Shown in pieces: positions 47,041 through 58,088 of a stretch of 64,000 nucleotides of DNA (position 1 is its first letter; each line of letters starts with the position of its first letter). Origin of the DNA: Calvatia gigantea (lineage: Eukaryota > Basidiomycota > Agaricomycetes > Agaricales > Lycoperdaceae); the NCBI GenBank assembly GCA_025093985.1, contig JACAAK010000003.1, forward strand, positions 4,588,001-4,652,000, read 5' to 3'. The position numbers and the translations under genes are program-made. The notes beneath the pieces were generated by a model. It searched no databases and was not told where the DNA came from. It saw only the letters and a list, made by a program, of their open reading frames with translations.

Positions 47041-47469
47041 ATGCAAACCACATTCTTCATCGCTCTCATCTCTCTCGCCGTCTTCGTTCAGGCCGCACCC
47101 ACTCCACAACTTGGCCTCCCTGTCGGGGGTCTGGCTGGAAGTCTGGGAGGTCTGGGTGGTTTAACCGGAGGTGTGGCAGGTCTAGGAGGCCTGACTGGAG
47201 GTCTCGGGGGCAACACTGCAGAGACTCCCGGTGCCGGTGCTGATGGTCCCGCTCCAGCAACTGGTGAAAGTGCCGAAGCTCGTTCCGTTAAGGGACCTAC
47301 TATTTGGAAGAGGCAGGGCGGCGTTGACCCTAACCAGATTATCGGAGGTGTTACGGGAGCTGGTTCCAACCCGGGTGCTGCCATTGGGGGTGCTGTGACG
47401 TCTCTCACAGGAGCGGGTGGTAATACCCCGGCCCAGCCCGGGGCTGCAGGTGGTGAGGATGAAGCTTGA
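47041..47469 (+). CDS. Gly-rich secreted protein with Kex2 site
   Basis: Unrecognised, 142 residues, single exon. MQTTFFIALISLAVFVQAA is a signal peptide ending in QAA|PTP. The mature chain begins with imperfect repeats of GGLxGSLGGLGGLTGG type over about 40 residues, then a Pro/Ala/Gly region. SVKGPTIWKRQGG contains a KR dibasic site where a Kex2-type protease would cut, leaving a C-terminal Gly/Ala-rich chain. There are no cysteines. It could be a cell-wall protein or a secreted pro-peptide. The upstream ATG at 46933 is in frame but would hide the signal peptide, so 47041 is preferred. Confidence 0.75.
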   Translation: MQTTFFIALISLAVFVQAAPTPQLGLPVGGLAGSLGGLGGLTGGVAGLGGLTGGLGGNTAETPGAGADGPAPATGESAEARSVKGPTIWKRQGGVDPNQIIGGVTGAGSNPGAAIGGAVTSLTGAGGNTPAQPGAAGGEDEA

Positions 47470-48044
47470 AGCCGAGATTGGTTGGACAAGCAAAACGCAC
47501 TGCGTTGTGTGTGATATATACTAGATGACCAGGATACCCGATTCTGACCCTATTCACTCCTTGTTTGCTGTTTCTTTTTCTTCTTATCTTGCCCCCAGGA
47601 TCACCCTTCTTTACCCATGTACAATGGAATGTTTATAATATCGTCGCTCGTTGTTGTATATACCCCGCGCGTATAAATTACCCTCTTAATCTGGGTTTCA
47701 ATGCAGTTTCAGCTACGTGTGTTCTACATACCGAAGTATTTTATCCGATGTACTCGCTCTTCTATTTCCCTGCGCATAATTAATGATTTTTGCGGCAGGC
47801 ACGGGTGTCCCGGACCCGGGGGGAAGAATTTAAAGAATAGATACAAGTTTCGGTCCCGCGGCGAACTCGGGGGAAGCACCAGGAAGTCACCTTCAAGTGG
47901 GTCCGCTACTCCGCTTCACTGAACAACGAGGCTAGTGAAGCATAATACATCCTATGGCCCCACTTTGAAAAGCCGGCCCTGGAACGAGTAGTTATAACCT
48001 CAGTAACTGCCGTGTTGCAGGATAACTCGGGTTACCAACACCCC
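47470..48044. other. intergenic, nothing recognised
   Basis: 3' flank of the Gly-rich gene; no conserved frame. Confidence 0.55.
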
Positions 48045-48930
48045 ATGATCTTCATCGCTATCGTGCTGCTCACCATCGCTGTACCTTTCGCTCATGCCTC
48101 CCCAGTAAAAATTTCGTTGCCAGTGAAACCACTATCCAAAAGTTTCGGCAACGTACAGCGCATGAACGGGGTAGCTCATACTACCGGATCAAATAATCGT
48201 GTCCATCCGCGAGATCGAGTGTGGTAGCAATTAGTATCAAAGATCCATGGGAGGAACACTGACTAAGTGTCAGTGGTCAATCTTGACGAACCCCTCTAGG
48301 AAATGAAGGTAGGGCACGAAAACCTGCACCATGAGTAGTAGATGCTGACACCACTACAAGGGGCGGATAGAAGTTACCGTCGTTACCGACGGCTCATGTA
48401 TTCCATCCGTTTGTTGGGTCACTATACTTAGACGTTGCATATCGTTACATCCCTTAAAGTAAAACATCTGGGTCTATTCCTCGGAATTGAAGCCGGTGAT
48501 TTAGTTGAAACAATGCTCGAGCTTGGGCGATCATCCCCCCTCGTTGGCATCGCATCGATTCGGTCTAAAATGGCCCCGCCATCCGGGTCCCCCAGACTTT
48601 CAAGGCTGTCCGCCTCAGGCTGGTATTGATCCCCTGTTGAGGAAATCTACGGTTTTCCGCATGGGGAAGAGATTCAGTGCTAAGTATACTTGGAGCTCAT
48701 CGTTGTTCGTCCGATGCCCCTTCACTGGTAGTCACTCTTATCGCCTCCACCGATTCTGCCTGTTTCCGGGTGCCCCACCTTCCCTGATGCTTGCTTAATC
48801 TGGAACCACCTCGGTTTAATTATCGACTACAACGCGCTGTCAACCTGTTGATGGGTTTCAATGTGGGGGGTGACAGATCGTGCCTAACTTTGAGTGTTGC
48901 TGTGCTATTCCCCATTCGTTGTCACTTTCG
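48045..48930 (+). pseudogene. possible A1 aspartic protease relic
   Basis: ATG 48045 opens a signal peptide (MIFIAIVLLTIAVPFAHA) followed by SPVKISLPVKPLSKSFGN and NRVHPRDRVW, much like the start of secreted pepsin-type zymogens in mushrooms. It ends at 48227. Further on, 48737 onward reads TLIASTDSACF, then LGLIIDYNALS and, in another frame, MGFNVGGDRSCLTLS. These resemble the region after the second catalytic Asp (TLIAS..., ITxxQYNALS, F.VGG). No DTGS motif was found. Evidence is fragmentary and the assignment is tentative. Confidence 0.35.
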
Positions 48931-49632
48931 AGGCGATTTCTATCAGGGCCCTGTGCCACACCCGGATCAGAAACCTGACCAGCGTTTCATTCGAACGCAG
49001 GTGAAACGGAACCCTCGGATGTGCCTTCCGTGCAGAGAGCCTTGATGACGGTGCGAGGGCTATCAAACGCGCCGTCAGTAGCCGATAACTCGCCTTTGAT
49101 AACGGAAGAGTTCGGCCCCGGTCTCTGGAAGAGGGGTTGATTGACCAGGGTTTCCGCTGCAGGAAGCGCCTTGACTGCCGTTCATGGCTTCCGAGTCTGC
49201 ACACGCCATTCAACGCTGAGGGTAGCGTCCGACTCAATCTCAATGATTGGTTGAAGCATGAGAGAGACTATCAGAAGTGAGACCTGTTTTTGATACACGG
49301 AGTCTGATAGCCGACCCTCATACGGGGAGTAAAGTCTTTTTAAGCTTCTAAAGATACTCAGCGGGAAGATAGATCATCCGGCATTTGGGCCACCAGGTCC
49401 TATTCATGTACTCGTCGTTTTGACCGCATTAAAGTTCCTTCTCACTAATCCCGTTAAGATCGGCCGTTTGTGCCCAGGCTTTCCTGAACGTGTCACTACA
49501 TGGCTGTTGTTCAATACTAACAAACGGGCCATCATGAACCACCGAAATGCGTGGAAAGTCCGTTCTCGGACAATTTACTATGTGCCACTTCCCTCGGGGG
49601 CCGCGCCCAAGTTGCCGTCGCAAATTGTCTAC

Positions 49633-50618
49633 CTATTTTCAATCTTGCCTTGATCTCGTTCCTCGCTTTCTTCATAGCTGATGACATCTGCCATACTATA
49701 GAATTCTCAAGTCAGGCACTGTCCCGACGGGGTCGTAGTGAATTACATACCGTTGGAGACCAACAAAATTACCGTTCCAGGGATCTTGGTCACCGAGATT
49801 GGGTCCAGAGTCGGCATATTGCCGGAAGGAGTAGTTGCTGTAGGAAAAAAATCATTCAATCCTCTCCAAACGCCCAAAAACCGGTATCCCAAGATAACAC
49901 TCACGTATAATCAGGAGGCAATTCGCCGGCAGAGGAGCTCCAGTGCGCGATCAATAGTGGGCTGCAACGCTGGAATAGGCGATCACCGCCAATACAGGTT
50001 TTCCACCAGCTAGTGCTGGTGTAGATGACTGGGTAGCAGCGGGTCAGACTGTAATATTCGTTGGAGAACATCGTGACCTAGTTGGTCATGGCATCCTGGG
50101 ATGAGCCGTAGCGGCCGCCTGATAATAATACAGGTGAGTTTCGCGTCGCGCCTTGAGCCTAAAAAAACGTACCTTCAAGATCCACGGCACCAGGAAGAGC
50201 CATATGATCGCGAATCCAGTCATCACCGTTAGAGACGAAGAAGTCAGCTTGAACAGCACCGCTAGAAAGGTTGGGGGGGCAAAGTGATATGCTCCGCGGA
50301 TGAGGCCCACTTGGAGTGCACCGCTGTAATTCTGGCTAGTGTGTGTTATCGTTGCTGACAGAGACGAGGATTGCTTTACGCAAAATTGGCGTTGAGCTGA
50401 GGGTAGTTGTGAGCTGTGATGGGCATGATGAGGTTCTGTGTCGGGTGCGTGTGGGGGGAAGAAGGCGACACCCACTGGTTTCCTCAGTGGTCTTGATGTA
50501 GGTCCACCAGATACCGTTGCCTCTCACCGCAGTCCAATCCGACGTTATCTTGTTAGTGAGAGACGTCAATACCAGGGACAGTCGCAGAGGCGGGAGCAAC
50601 GGTGGCGAGCCACTGCAT
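49633..50618 (-). pseudogene. GH25 lysozyme (muramidase) relic
   Basis: Secreted GH25 enzymes cleave peptidoglycan. From ATG 50618: ATVPGIDVSHY then DWTAVRGNGIWWTYIKTTEE, NYSGALQVGLIRGAYHFAPP, LSSGAVQADFFVSNGDDWI, LPGAVDLE, CYPVIYTSTSWWKTC, PLLIAHWSSSAGELP, QYADSGPNLGDQDPWNG and a last exon ending at 49633. Order and spacing are those of the family, including the catalytic region DxE (AVDLE). Lesions: the reading frame is lost after VSHY, one base is missing in the C run at the FAPP codons (about 50270), and Trp in MTNWVTMF is TAG (about 50071-50073). A nonsense substitution plus indels make it a genuine pseudogene more likely than error alone. Confidence 0.75.
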
Positions 50619-51208
50619 TGTAAATGAAGTCTCTTTGGAGTAGGAGTTCAAATGTCCCTGTTCCGTTTCGACACCTCGTTTATACCCCGCAAGTGCAACC
50701 CACACGACCAGTGGTGTGGGGCAAGAAGGAATCTTGAACATACCGTTGTCTCGTGTTCGACGGCTGCGCTGTGTGCAATCGTGCACAACATGCTGCTTTC
50801 ACTTAAAGTGAATAGTAAGCGCCAGTATTGGTCTCACGATACCCATTTCCTAGCCCCAATTTACCGTCATAACTTGCTAGGAGGCTCCCTCTTCCAGCAC
50901 ACCTAACTTCCAGAAGCCTACATTGCTCATAAATCTGTAACACATGTTATCTATGCTTTTAGAATGGATTGTGATCTGGAAGGTCACGCCTTAGCATATA
51001 TCGGGCTCGTTAGCATGTATGCCATCTAATCTTGTTTCATGGAAATGCCATTCCACATCACCTTTTGTCGTGGCCGTCGACTTTTTTTTGATATTCGAAT
51101 GAGGTTGTAATATGATGAATTGATGGGATATTATCTTTTTTCGGGGTTGTCACACACGCGACCTGTCACGAATACCGGACAAGTGTCACACCATAATTAG
51201 CGTTGGAA

Positions 51209-53919
51209 ATGCACGACGCCGACGAGAATCCTCGTCCTGCAAAACGCCAGAAAACCGACGCAGAATATGCAGAACAGCCTCAGAAACCACCACAGCTGAC
51301 TCTTGCGAACCTTTTGCTCAGTCTACCGTCGGTTTTGCTGCATCCTCCAACACACACCAATCACGAGCGGTCTCTGGCGCTCTCGTACTATGCTCTCAAG
51401 AAATGCACGACCATGACCAGTCTGGATAGAGTTGTGGAATGTCGAGCAGCAACTGGGCTTGTGGAACTTGGTCTCCAGATAGGTCTTTCCTCGCCAGGGA
51501 TACAGGACGAGATCCAAAAGGCCATCACAAAAGCGGTGAGTGTTCCTCAAATATGCTAATTACGTTGCTGATCTATGCTTTGTAGTCCCTCGTAGCCCAA
51601 AACGTACGCGTATTTATCTGTGTATTGCGATTAAGCTAACTTTTCCCCAGCTTCCTTCACTGCAGCTCTACAGACCCCATCTCATCCAGCTTTCTGCTCA
51701 ACTCTCCCTCGTTTCTGGAAACGCTAAGGCTGCTCAGAACAACCTCAAACGTTCCCTTACGACTATAACTCCCAATGATCCACCTCATATTATGTATACC
51801 ATCCACCTCGCTTACATTGCCAGCATCAGCTCGCAGAGCTCGGACGAAACAACGAATACCATGCGCTCCCTTAGGCGCTATTAACGACCTCACGAGGTTG
51901 CATCGAAACGAGGTCATAGACCAGTTATCCAACTTGCTTCTGTCTTACGCCTGCGGGCTCTTATGCGTTCAGGATTATGGAGTGATGTCGGGGAGAGTTT
52001 GGATGCTGCAGAGAGCGTGTTGGACATGGAGGAGACGTTAAAGAACTACGCAGACGATAAAGGCAAGACTGCTGAGAATAAGGATCTGACATCTATCCCC
52101 CTTCCCTCTCCGCCTGTTAGCAGCAGCTCTACGCGATCGACCTTTGAATATGCGCTCATCGTTCATACCCTTGTTTTGGGCGTCATCTTCCATACCTATA
52201 CCGGAGAGGCCAGTCTCACCAATCCACGATTGAAGTGGCTACACGAATTACTTGACGTTCATTTACCTCGTTTTCCCAAAACTGGTATCTTTGAGGTATC
52301 TTCCAATCAATTATCCACTATTCGTTCCTGCTAACTTCTTGGTAGATCCCGTTCACGAATGTTCCCCCGCTACATTACCAACTCACTCACCCAAGAGTAA
52401 TTTACGTTCTCGGATTCTTAGTTTCAAGCCTCGCAAAACGTGATCTGGTCGGGAGAAAACCTAGGAAAAGGGTTTTTGCTGGTGAAGGTATTATCGCCGT
52501 CGACAAAGAATTGAAAAAAGAGCTTGCTTGTGAGTTTTGTCAATTCATGTGCTCGTATATGCGCTCAATCTCCCTTAGGTCCGATCTGGGCTTCTATTTC
52601 TGATGTCAGAGAGACTGATTACCGACTGAAAAAACTACGGACGGACCTTATGTGCGAACTGGTTGGCGTACGTTATCGTTTTTCCTTGCGCTGGAGCTCC
52701 AAGTGATACCATATCGGCAGACTTCTATTATGAGAAGCGAATTCGACGAAGCCGAACGTGTATGTACTATCATCCCCTTATCACCTTTTTAATCTGGGGC
52801 AAGGAAAGTTCCTGACGCCATTTTTCTCTTCACCTTTTTCTCTTCCCCAGTTAATCGACGAAACGATTTCTTATGCACGCACACAAGGCATATTCTCATC
52901 TTACGTGGCCCGAATCACACTACACGAAGCCCAGCTCGCGCATGCTCTCAATAAGCCACAACGCGCGCTTCAGTGCTATCAAGTTGCAGCGTGGCTCTCT
53001 CGAAAACGCGAACATCACCGATCTTCAGCTTTCCCCCAAACTTATACCCGCGTTAGTGTTAATGGGTCCCCATCAAAATCCGTCCGTCCCAATAGCTCGG
53101 AAGCTGCCAACGACGACGGTGAAGAGGATCCGTGGATAAATGCCACCGCATGTGCGGGTGAACTGTGGCTTCGCATTGGACTCCTACGGCAGACGCCGTC
53201 GACAACAATGTCTGAAGACGTGAGGGAAAGGGAGGTGCAGGAGCTGAGAAAGGTTGGAGAGGGTGTGATTAAGGAATGTCGCGGACTTGGTGGGACGCTT
53301 GAGGCTATTGCGGAGGTGTTGGATAGTTGTTTGACTGAAGAGTTTGTCAAGGCAAAGTCCGTCTCTCTTTCTTCTTACCTCCTTTCCTCCTCTTACGCCG
53401 TCAACGTCAATACTTTTCGTCAGGACGCACCTGCGACGCGCATTAAACCTTACCACTTCGTCTCAAGATAATCACCTCCGCGCGTTGATTCTTTCGCTCA
53501 TCGCATCGCATTTCCTACACACGTCCAACCAACACGCGGAGAAAATGTTAGAAACGGCGGAAAGTCTCTCAGCGGGGTTAGGCGCCCAGTCCAAGGCCTC
53601 GAAATCCCAGAGTTCGGGTTCACCTGTAAAAGGTGTCAACGTACCTCTACCTCCGAATTCTTCTGGTCTGTTGGGCGGGGTGGAAGATGTGGTAGGGAAC
53701 GCACATCTTAGGTCGTGGATTGGGGAGCGGTTCCTAGGTGCGAATACACTCAGTTGTTTTTTTTTTTCCTTTTTTGGCCCTGTTGATAGATTAGTTGAGC
53801 TGATTTAATCTTTTGCAGAGCTGTATAATCGAGTTGGGAATAAAGAAGCTGCGAAGGTGCAGGTTGTGAAGAATAAGAAGTTGAGAGCGGCTGTCGCTAG
53901 AGTTGAGGCGCGTATGTAA
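51209..53919 (+). CDS. SCC4: cohesin loading factor, Scc4/Mau2 type
   Basis: TPR-like partner of Scc2 that loads cohesin on chromatin. Start ATG 51209 (MHDADENPRPAKRQK). Exons: 51209-51535, 51586-51603 (18 bases), 51651-52295, 52346-52529, 52579-52669, 52721-52759, 52851-53356, 53424-53737, 53819-53919. Family-like segments: HTNHERSLALSYYALKKC, LRPHLIQLSAQLSLVSGNAK (reads LYRPHLIQLSAQLSL), AAQNNLKRSLTTI, SVLRLRALMRSGLW, PRVIYVLGFLVSSLAKRDLV, ALNKPQRALQCYQVAAWLSR, DNHLRALILSLIASHFLHTS and the C-terminal NAHLRSWIGERFLELYNRVG. An in-frame TAA at 51882 lies between two one-base shifts (about 51870 and 51893) that restore the frame after about 20 bases. Since the gene should be essential, consensus error is the simplest reading. 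Anaphase-promoting complex TPR proteins are the alternative family. Confidence 0.72.
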
Positions 53920-54606
53920 GGGCCCCTACCTCGGGGAGTGGGGTTTTTTTAGCGTGGGAGGCGATGGCTTCGCATAAGCTCCGCGGGATATACGGATTCT
54001 TTTTGCCAGTGTGTTCTGTGTTTTCTTCTGGATTATGGATTGCGTGCTGTCATTTCTTTTTGTCACGGCTTTCTTTTTTGTTACTTGTCTGGTGAGTGTC
54101 TAGTTATTACCCAACACTTGTAGTTCCCTTTGTAGTTGATGGCAACTTTAGGTGTTTCTGATGCACGGGGTGCTGTCGTGACTGCGTACAAGTTATATAC
54201 CGGACTTGCTGCGTTGTTTCCGGATTCAAGATGGTCCTGCATTTCTCTTTCATACCACCACCGATTCGATATCCAAATGCATGCTGCTTAGATATTCTGA
54301 AGCAATAAATAAGCTTCCCGATATAATACCACGAATGCTTAGGAGCGGTATAACTCCGTGAACAATCAGGCAGCTGCACTGTGGTATAAATCGGGTACTG
54401 AGTCTTTGGAAGGGCCGCGAACATGATTCACTTCCTCCTTGGAGGGAAACCCGCTATAATTTTCTCTCAGCGTAACTACTCCTGTTGCTCTCTCAGTAAG
54501 TGCTAATCGCTCTCTAGTGTTCACGCCTGATCGCGACTTTAGATATTCATATACACGTACCACCATAACTGCATACAGGTTATATAGTTACATTTCCTTT
54601 ATTTGT
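53920..54606. other. intergenic between convergent genes
   Basis: 3' flanks of the cohesin loader and of oxygenase A. T-rich; no conserved frame. Confidence 0.55.
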
Positions 54607-56053
54607 TCATACTGCTGCTGGGTCAGCTTCAGTCCCACGGCTCGACATCCAAGATTCTGGGCCCTATAAATCCGATAACCAACGTTGAACATCACCAACT
54701 CCAATGTATCATTCAGAGGCAAGCACCCACCGTGCGATTGGCGATCCTTTGGTACCTCACCCTCCGCGCGAACCATTCCTTGGCCGTTGATCCTGTCTCG
54801 AAGTTCTTCCCAGGATTGGCAGCGACGACAGCCGCGATTGTTGGACTTGATTCGATGAGTGCGCGGAGGACTTTACTGTCACCTGGGCGGGTGAAGAAGG
54901 CGATTGACCACCTTTCGTAGGCGGATTGTGCGCCAGGTGGAGGGCTATATCGATGATGTGAGATTCCTTTTCAGTTTCGTCATCACGGTCAGAGCAAGGA
55001 TGTTCACTCACAGGACACGGTGCATGTTTGAACGCAAAATTCCACCACTGAAGACAGAAAGGGCATCGCCGATGTTACAGATTGCATGGTTTGGGATGGG
55101 CTAGCGGTATTTTGGTGAGTTTCTCGTTGAAGTAATTGTGCTTGATGTTACCTTCACATATTGCCAGCTCTCTGAGCCTGGCGCGAGCACTTGAAGCCCA
55201 CCAAGCCGGTTATGCAGGAATGACTGAAACGAATCAATCAGCATCCGACTTTCAATATGACACTGAACGACTGACTAGAGATCCAAAGTCCGTATGCGCC
55301 CCAATAGCTCTCTTAGTTGCGTTATGTGGCATAGGTGGGTTCTTGAGAATCCTCGCCTCGCTTCCGCTCTGCTCATCCAACGAATGCAACTGTGACAGAT
55401 ACCCTTCAGGAAGGCCGAGTTTGTCGTTAAAGATATCCAGAATCGTCTGGTTCACTTCCAGGGATTTCGTAACGAACGGTTGGATAACCGTGGGCATCCC
55501 TCGTTCCAGGGGTTCGGGATAAAGTGAGCGCTGCATGCGCGCAGGCCATGCCAACACATCATCCTTGGAGATGTTCATGAACTCAATGGTGTCCTTTTCG
55601 CCGGTAGCGTCCACGGCATTTGCGCCCGCAGCTTTGTATCTGGATTCCGTGGATTGAGTTGGGTGGGTTTGACGGGAGTGGAAGAAGAAGAGACCTACCC
55701 AAAGGAAGAACCGGTATCTCCTTGTTCGAATTTCATCTTTTCCTCAAGGGGTAGTGCCATAGTTTCTGCTCCCAGGTCGAACATTCGATTGGCTTCCTCC
55801 TCAGCTCCATGATTCTTGAGGCTATATTAGTAACGAAAATGACGTAGGGAGCAAGTCAAGGCGCCACAAGTCAGTTCGGGCGAAGCGCTGTGGTGGTGGG
55901 TTCGACGTACTACCAGAAACCAAGCTTGGTCGCAGCTTCCCATAACCTATCTATCTCCTGAGGATCTCGCTGCCTCAGAAGGCCAAAGTCAATAATGAGG
56001 AGAGGGTGAGTGGGAACGTCGTCCGGGAAGGGCGGGAAAGAAAGTGCAGGCAT
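54607..56053 (-). CDS. 2OG-Fe(II) oxygenase, isopenicillin-N-synthase-like (A)
   Basis: Non-heme iron dioxygenase; substrate unknown. Seven exons, 56053-55911, 55821-55699, 55639-55276, 55223-55152, 55100-55012, 54944-54731, 54663-54607, give 353 residues with no frame error. The DIOX_N part has LLIIDFGLLRQRDPQEIDRL and GFWYLKNHG. The 2OG-FeII part has MPHNATKRAIGAHTDFGSLS (iron ligands His and Asp of HxD), FLHNRLGGLQVLAPGSESWQ, ICNIGDALSVFSGGILRSNM followed by HRVL (distal iron His) and YERWSIAFF (the RxS 2-oxoglutarate motif). The protein ends GPESWMSSRGTEADPAAV. Mushroom relatives sit in many contexts including secondary metabolism, but here the only family neighbour is its tandem paralogue. 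Confidence 0.93.
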
Positions 56054-56941
56054 CTTGCGTGTACTCCAAGGATACTCAAAGGCTTGGAGGAAGAGTTTGA
56101 CGTTAGATGGTCAGTGACCGACACTGACGACTTTTATAGCCAAGGAAGTGTGGGGTTCTCTGATTCTGGTGGGCTAGCATGTGAGATGTCGTGTATATCA
56201 GTCACTTATTAGAATACGTTCCAATATTGTTCTAGATCACAAGACCCGGTGGGGGAAGCAGAAAGGGGACAACATTGACCCAAATGACCGAACGCAGTGG
56301 TGGCACCCAGAAATCGGGACTCCATTGGACGGTGAGTGCTCCCACCAGGAACTTAACTTTCTCTAAAAGCCGACGATAGATCTAATTCGCGCGCCTCTTC
56401 AATAAAACAGGGAAGGTCAGAACCAAGGGGCGATTAATGCCTCAAGTTCGTTGTGTCAATTTGAATAGCATGTGGCCCGGAATATTCAGGTATAAAATTG
56501 GATCATCTATCTGGCGTCAATGGTGGAAAGATACCTTGTGGAGAAGGTGATATTTGGAGTTATTGGAAACCCGCTTGAAGCTTGGTGCGACAAGCGTACC
56601 GCTTGTGTTCGATAACTGCCGCTAAAAACCAGTCCGAAATTATTTCGGGAATTAAGTTCAATTGCAAGGATTGGATGACTCATAGTACCCGTCTACTAAT
56701 TGGCTGTAATCTTTCGCTTTCATGGTGTTTTTCCCTTGTCCTCAGGAATAAGTGAAAACCGGGAGCACAGGAAGAGCTCCTAAAAGCCAGAACAGGCGTG
56801 GGAGCATGCCACACTCTCCGGGTAACGGGAAGCAGTTGTCGTTCCCACCCCACCTCGTAAGGACGAAAGCCGGATTTGTCATCACGGGCTCAAGGTAATT
56901 CAGCTGGGAGACTGTCAAACGGGAAACTGATCTCAAGCACA

Positions 56942-57925
56942 CACCTGAAACCAATCAGGATTGTTACCCATCACAGAAGGTACCCAAGATCCTATTCAAA
57001 ATATAAAATCGTGGGATATCTCGGGACGCCCCACAAGTTTTATTATAGATATAGAATAGATTAATAAATTATTGTGAACTACTGATCCGGGAACCCGATT
57101 GAAAAACAATAAGCAGCCATTATTGAAAATCTTTTTTTTGTCTCTGCACCGGACACTGATCCTTGCTCCGTTTTTGAATCCACTCGGAAATTGGTACCTC
57201 GCACCGAGTCTTCCACCAATTCAAAGTCGGGACGGGTATAAGGTTGAGTGGCCCACGAGTGGGCATGGGAGTGGGACACTCAGGTTGGTGGCAAAACTTC
57301 CGTAGTAGAACAAATTTCATGCAGCAATGACGAGTAATTATGTACCCCGAGCCAAGATGCCAAAAAAAAAACAAATACTAGATATGGGTGAGTACGAAGT
57401 TTTTGCCACCAACCTGAGTGTCCCACTCCCATGCCCACTCGTGGGCCACTCAACCTTATACCCGTCCCGACTTTGAATTGGTGGAAGACTCGGTGCAAGG
57501 TACCGTGTAATGCGAGTAAGTTCGCTAGGTGCGAGGGCCCGAGAGTCATCGACAAAGGGTTGAGACAGACTACATGACGGTAGAAAGCTAAAGAATGTAC
57601 ACCACGTCGAAACACTACTTAAATGAGTCCTATATGAATATTCCCACGGTAGCCATATTGGTATCCCTACAACCGATTTCCGAGTGGATTCAAAAACGGA
57701 GCAAGGATCAGTGTCCGGTGCAGAGACAAAAAAAAGATTTTCAATAATGGCTGCTTATTGTTTTTCAATCGGGTTCCCGGATCAGTAGTTCACAATAATT
57801 TATTAATCTATTCTATATCTATAATAAAACTTGTGGGGTGTCCCAAGATATCCCACGATTTTATACTTTGAATAGGATTTTGGGTACCTTCTGTGATGGG
57901 TAACGATCCTGATTGGTTTCAGGTG
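56942..57925. mobile_element. ~1 kb fold-back element with interrupted arm
   Basis: A giant palindrome. Left arm 56942-57300 is the reverse complement of 57396-57503 plus 57671-57925, with only a handful of mismatches. The loop is 57301-57395. The right arm is split by about 170 extra bases (57504-57670) that have no counterpart on the left. The ends are CACCTG and CAGGTG, each flanked by ACA, a possible 3-base target duplication. No transposase frame exists, so it is a non-autonomous fold-back element. It lies between the two oxygenase paralogues. Confidence 0.88.
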
Positions 57926-58088
57926 ACATGTTTCGGCGAAGAGACCACTGACACTGCGAGAGGGGACTGACATTTAACCCCATTGTGTTTACGAATTCAA
58001 TTAAATCAGATCAAGTTAAACACATGTCATCCTCAGAAAATGGGTTAACCGATACTTCTAGATGTGTATTCACATGTTAAGCCCATGC

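Noticed and set aside
47101..47220. Gly-rich repeats as a CRISPR-like or mobile repeat
   Set aside because: They are short coding repeats within a secreted protein, without spacers or repeat-spacer spacing.
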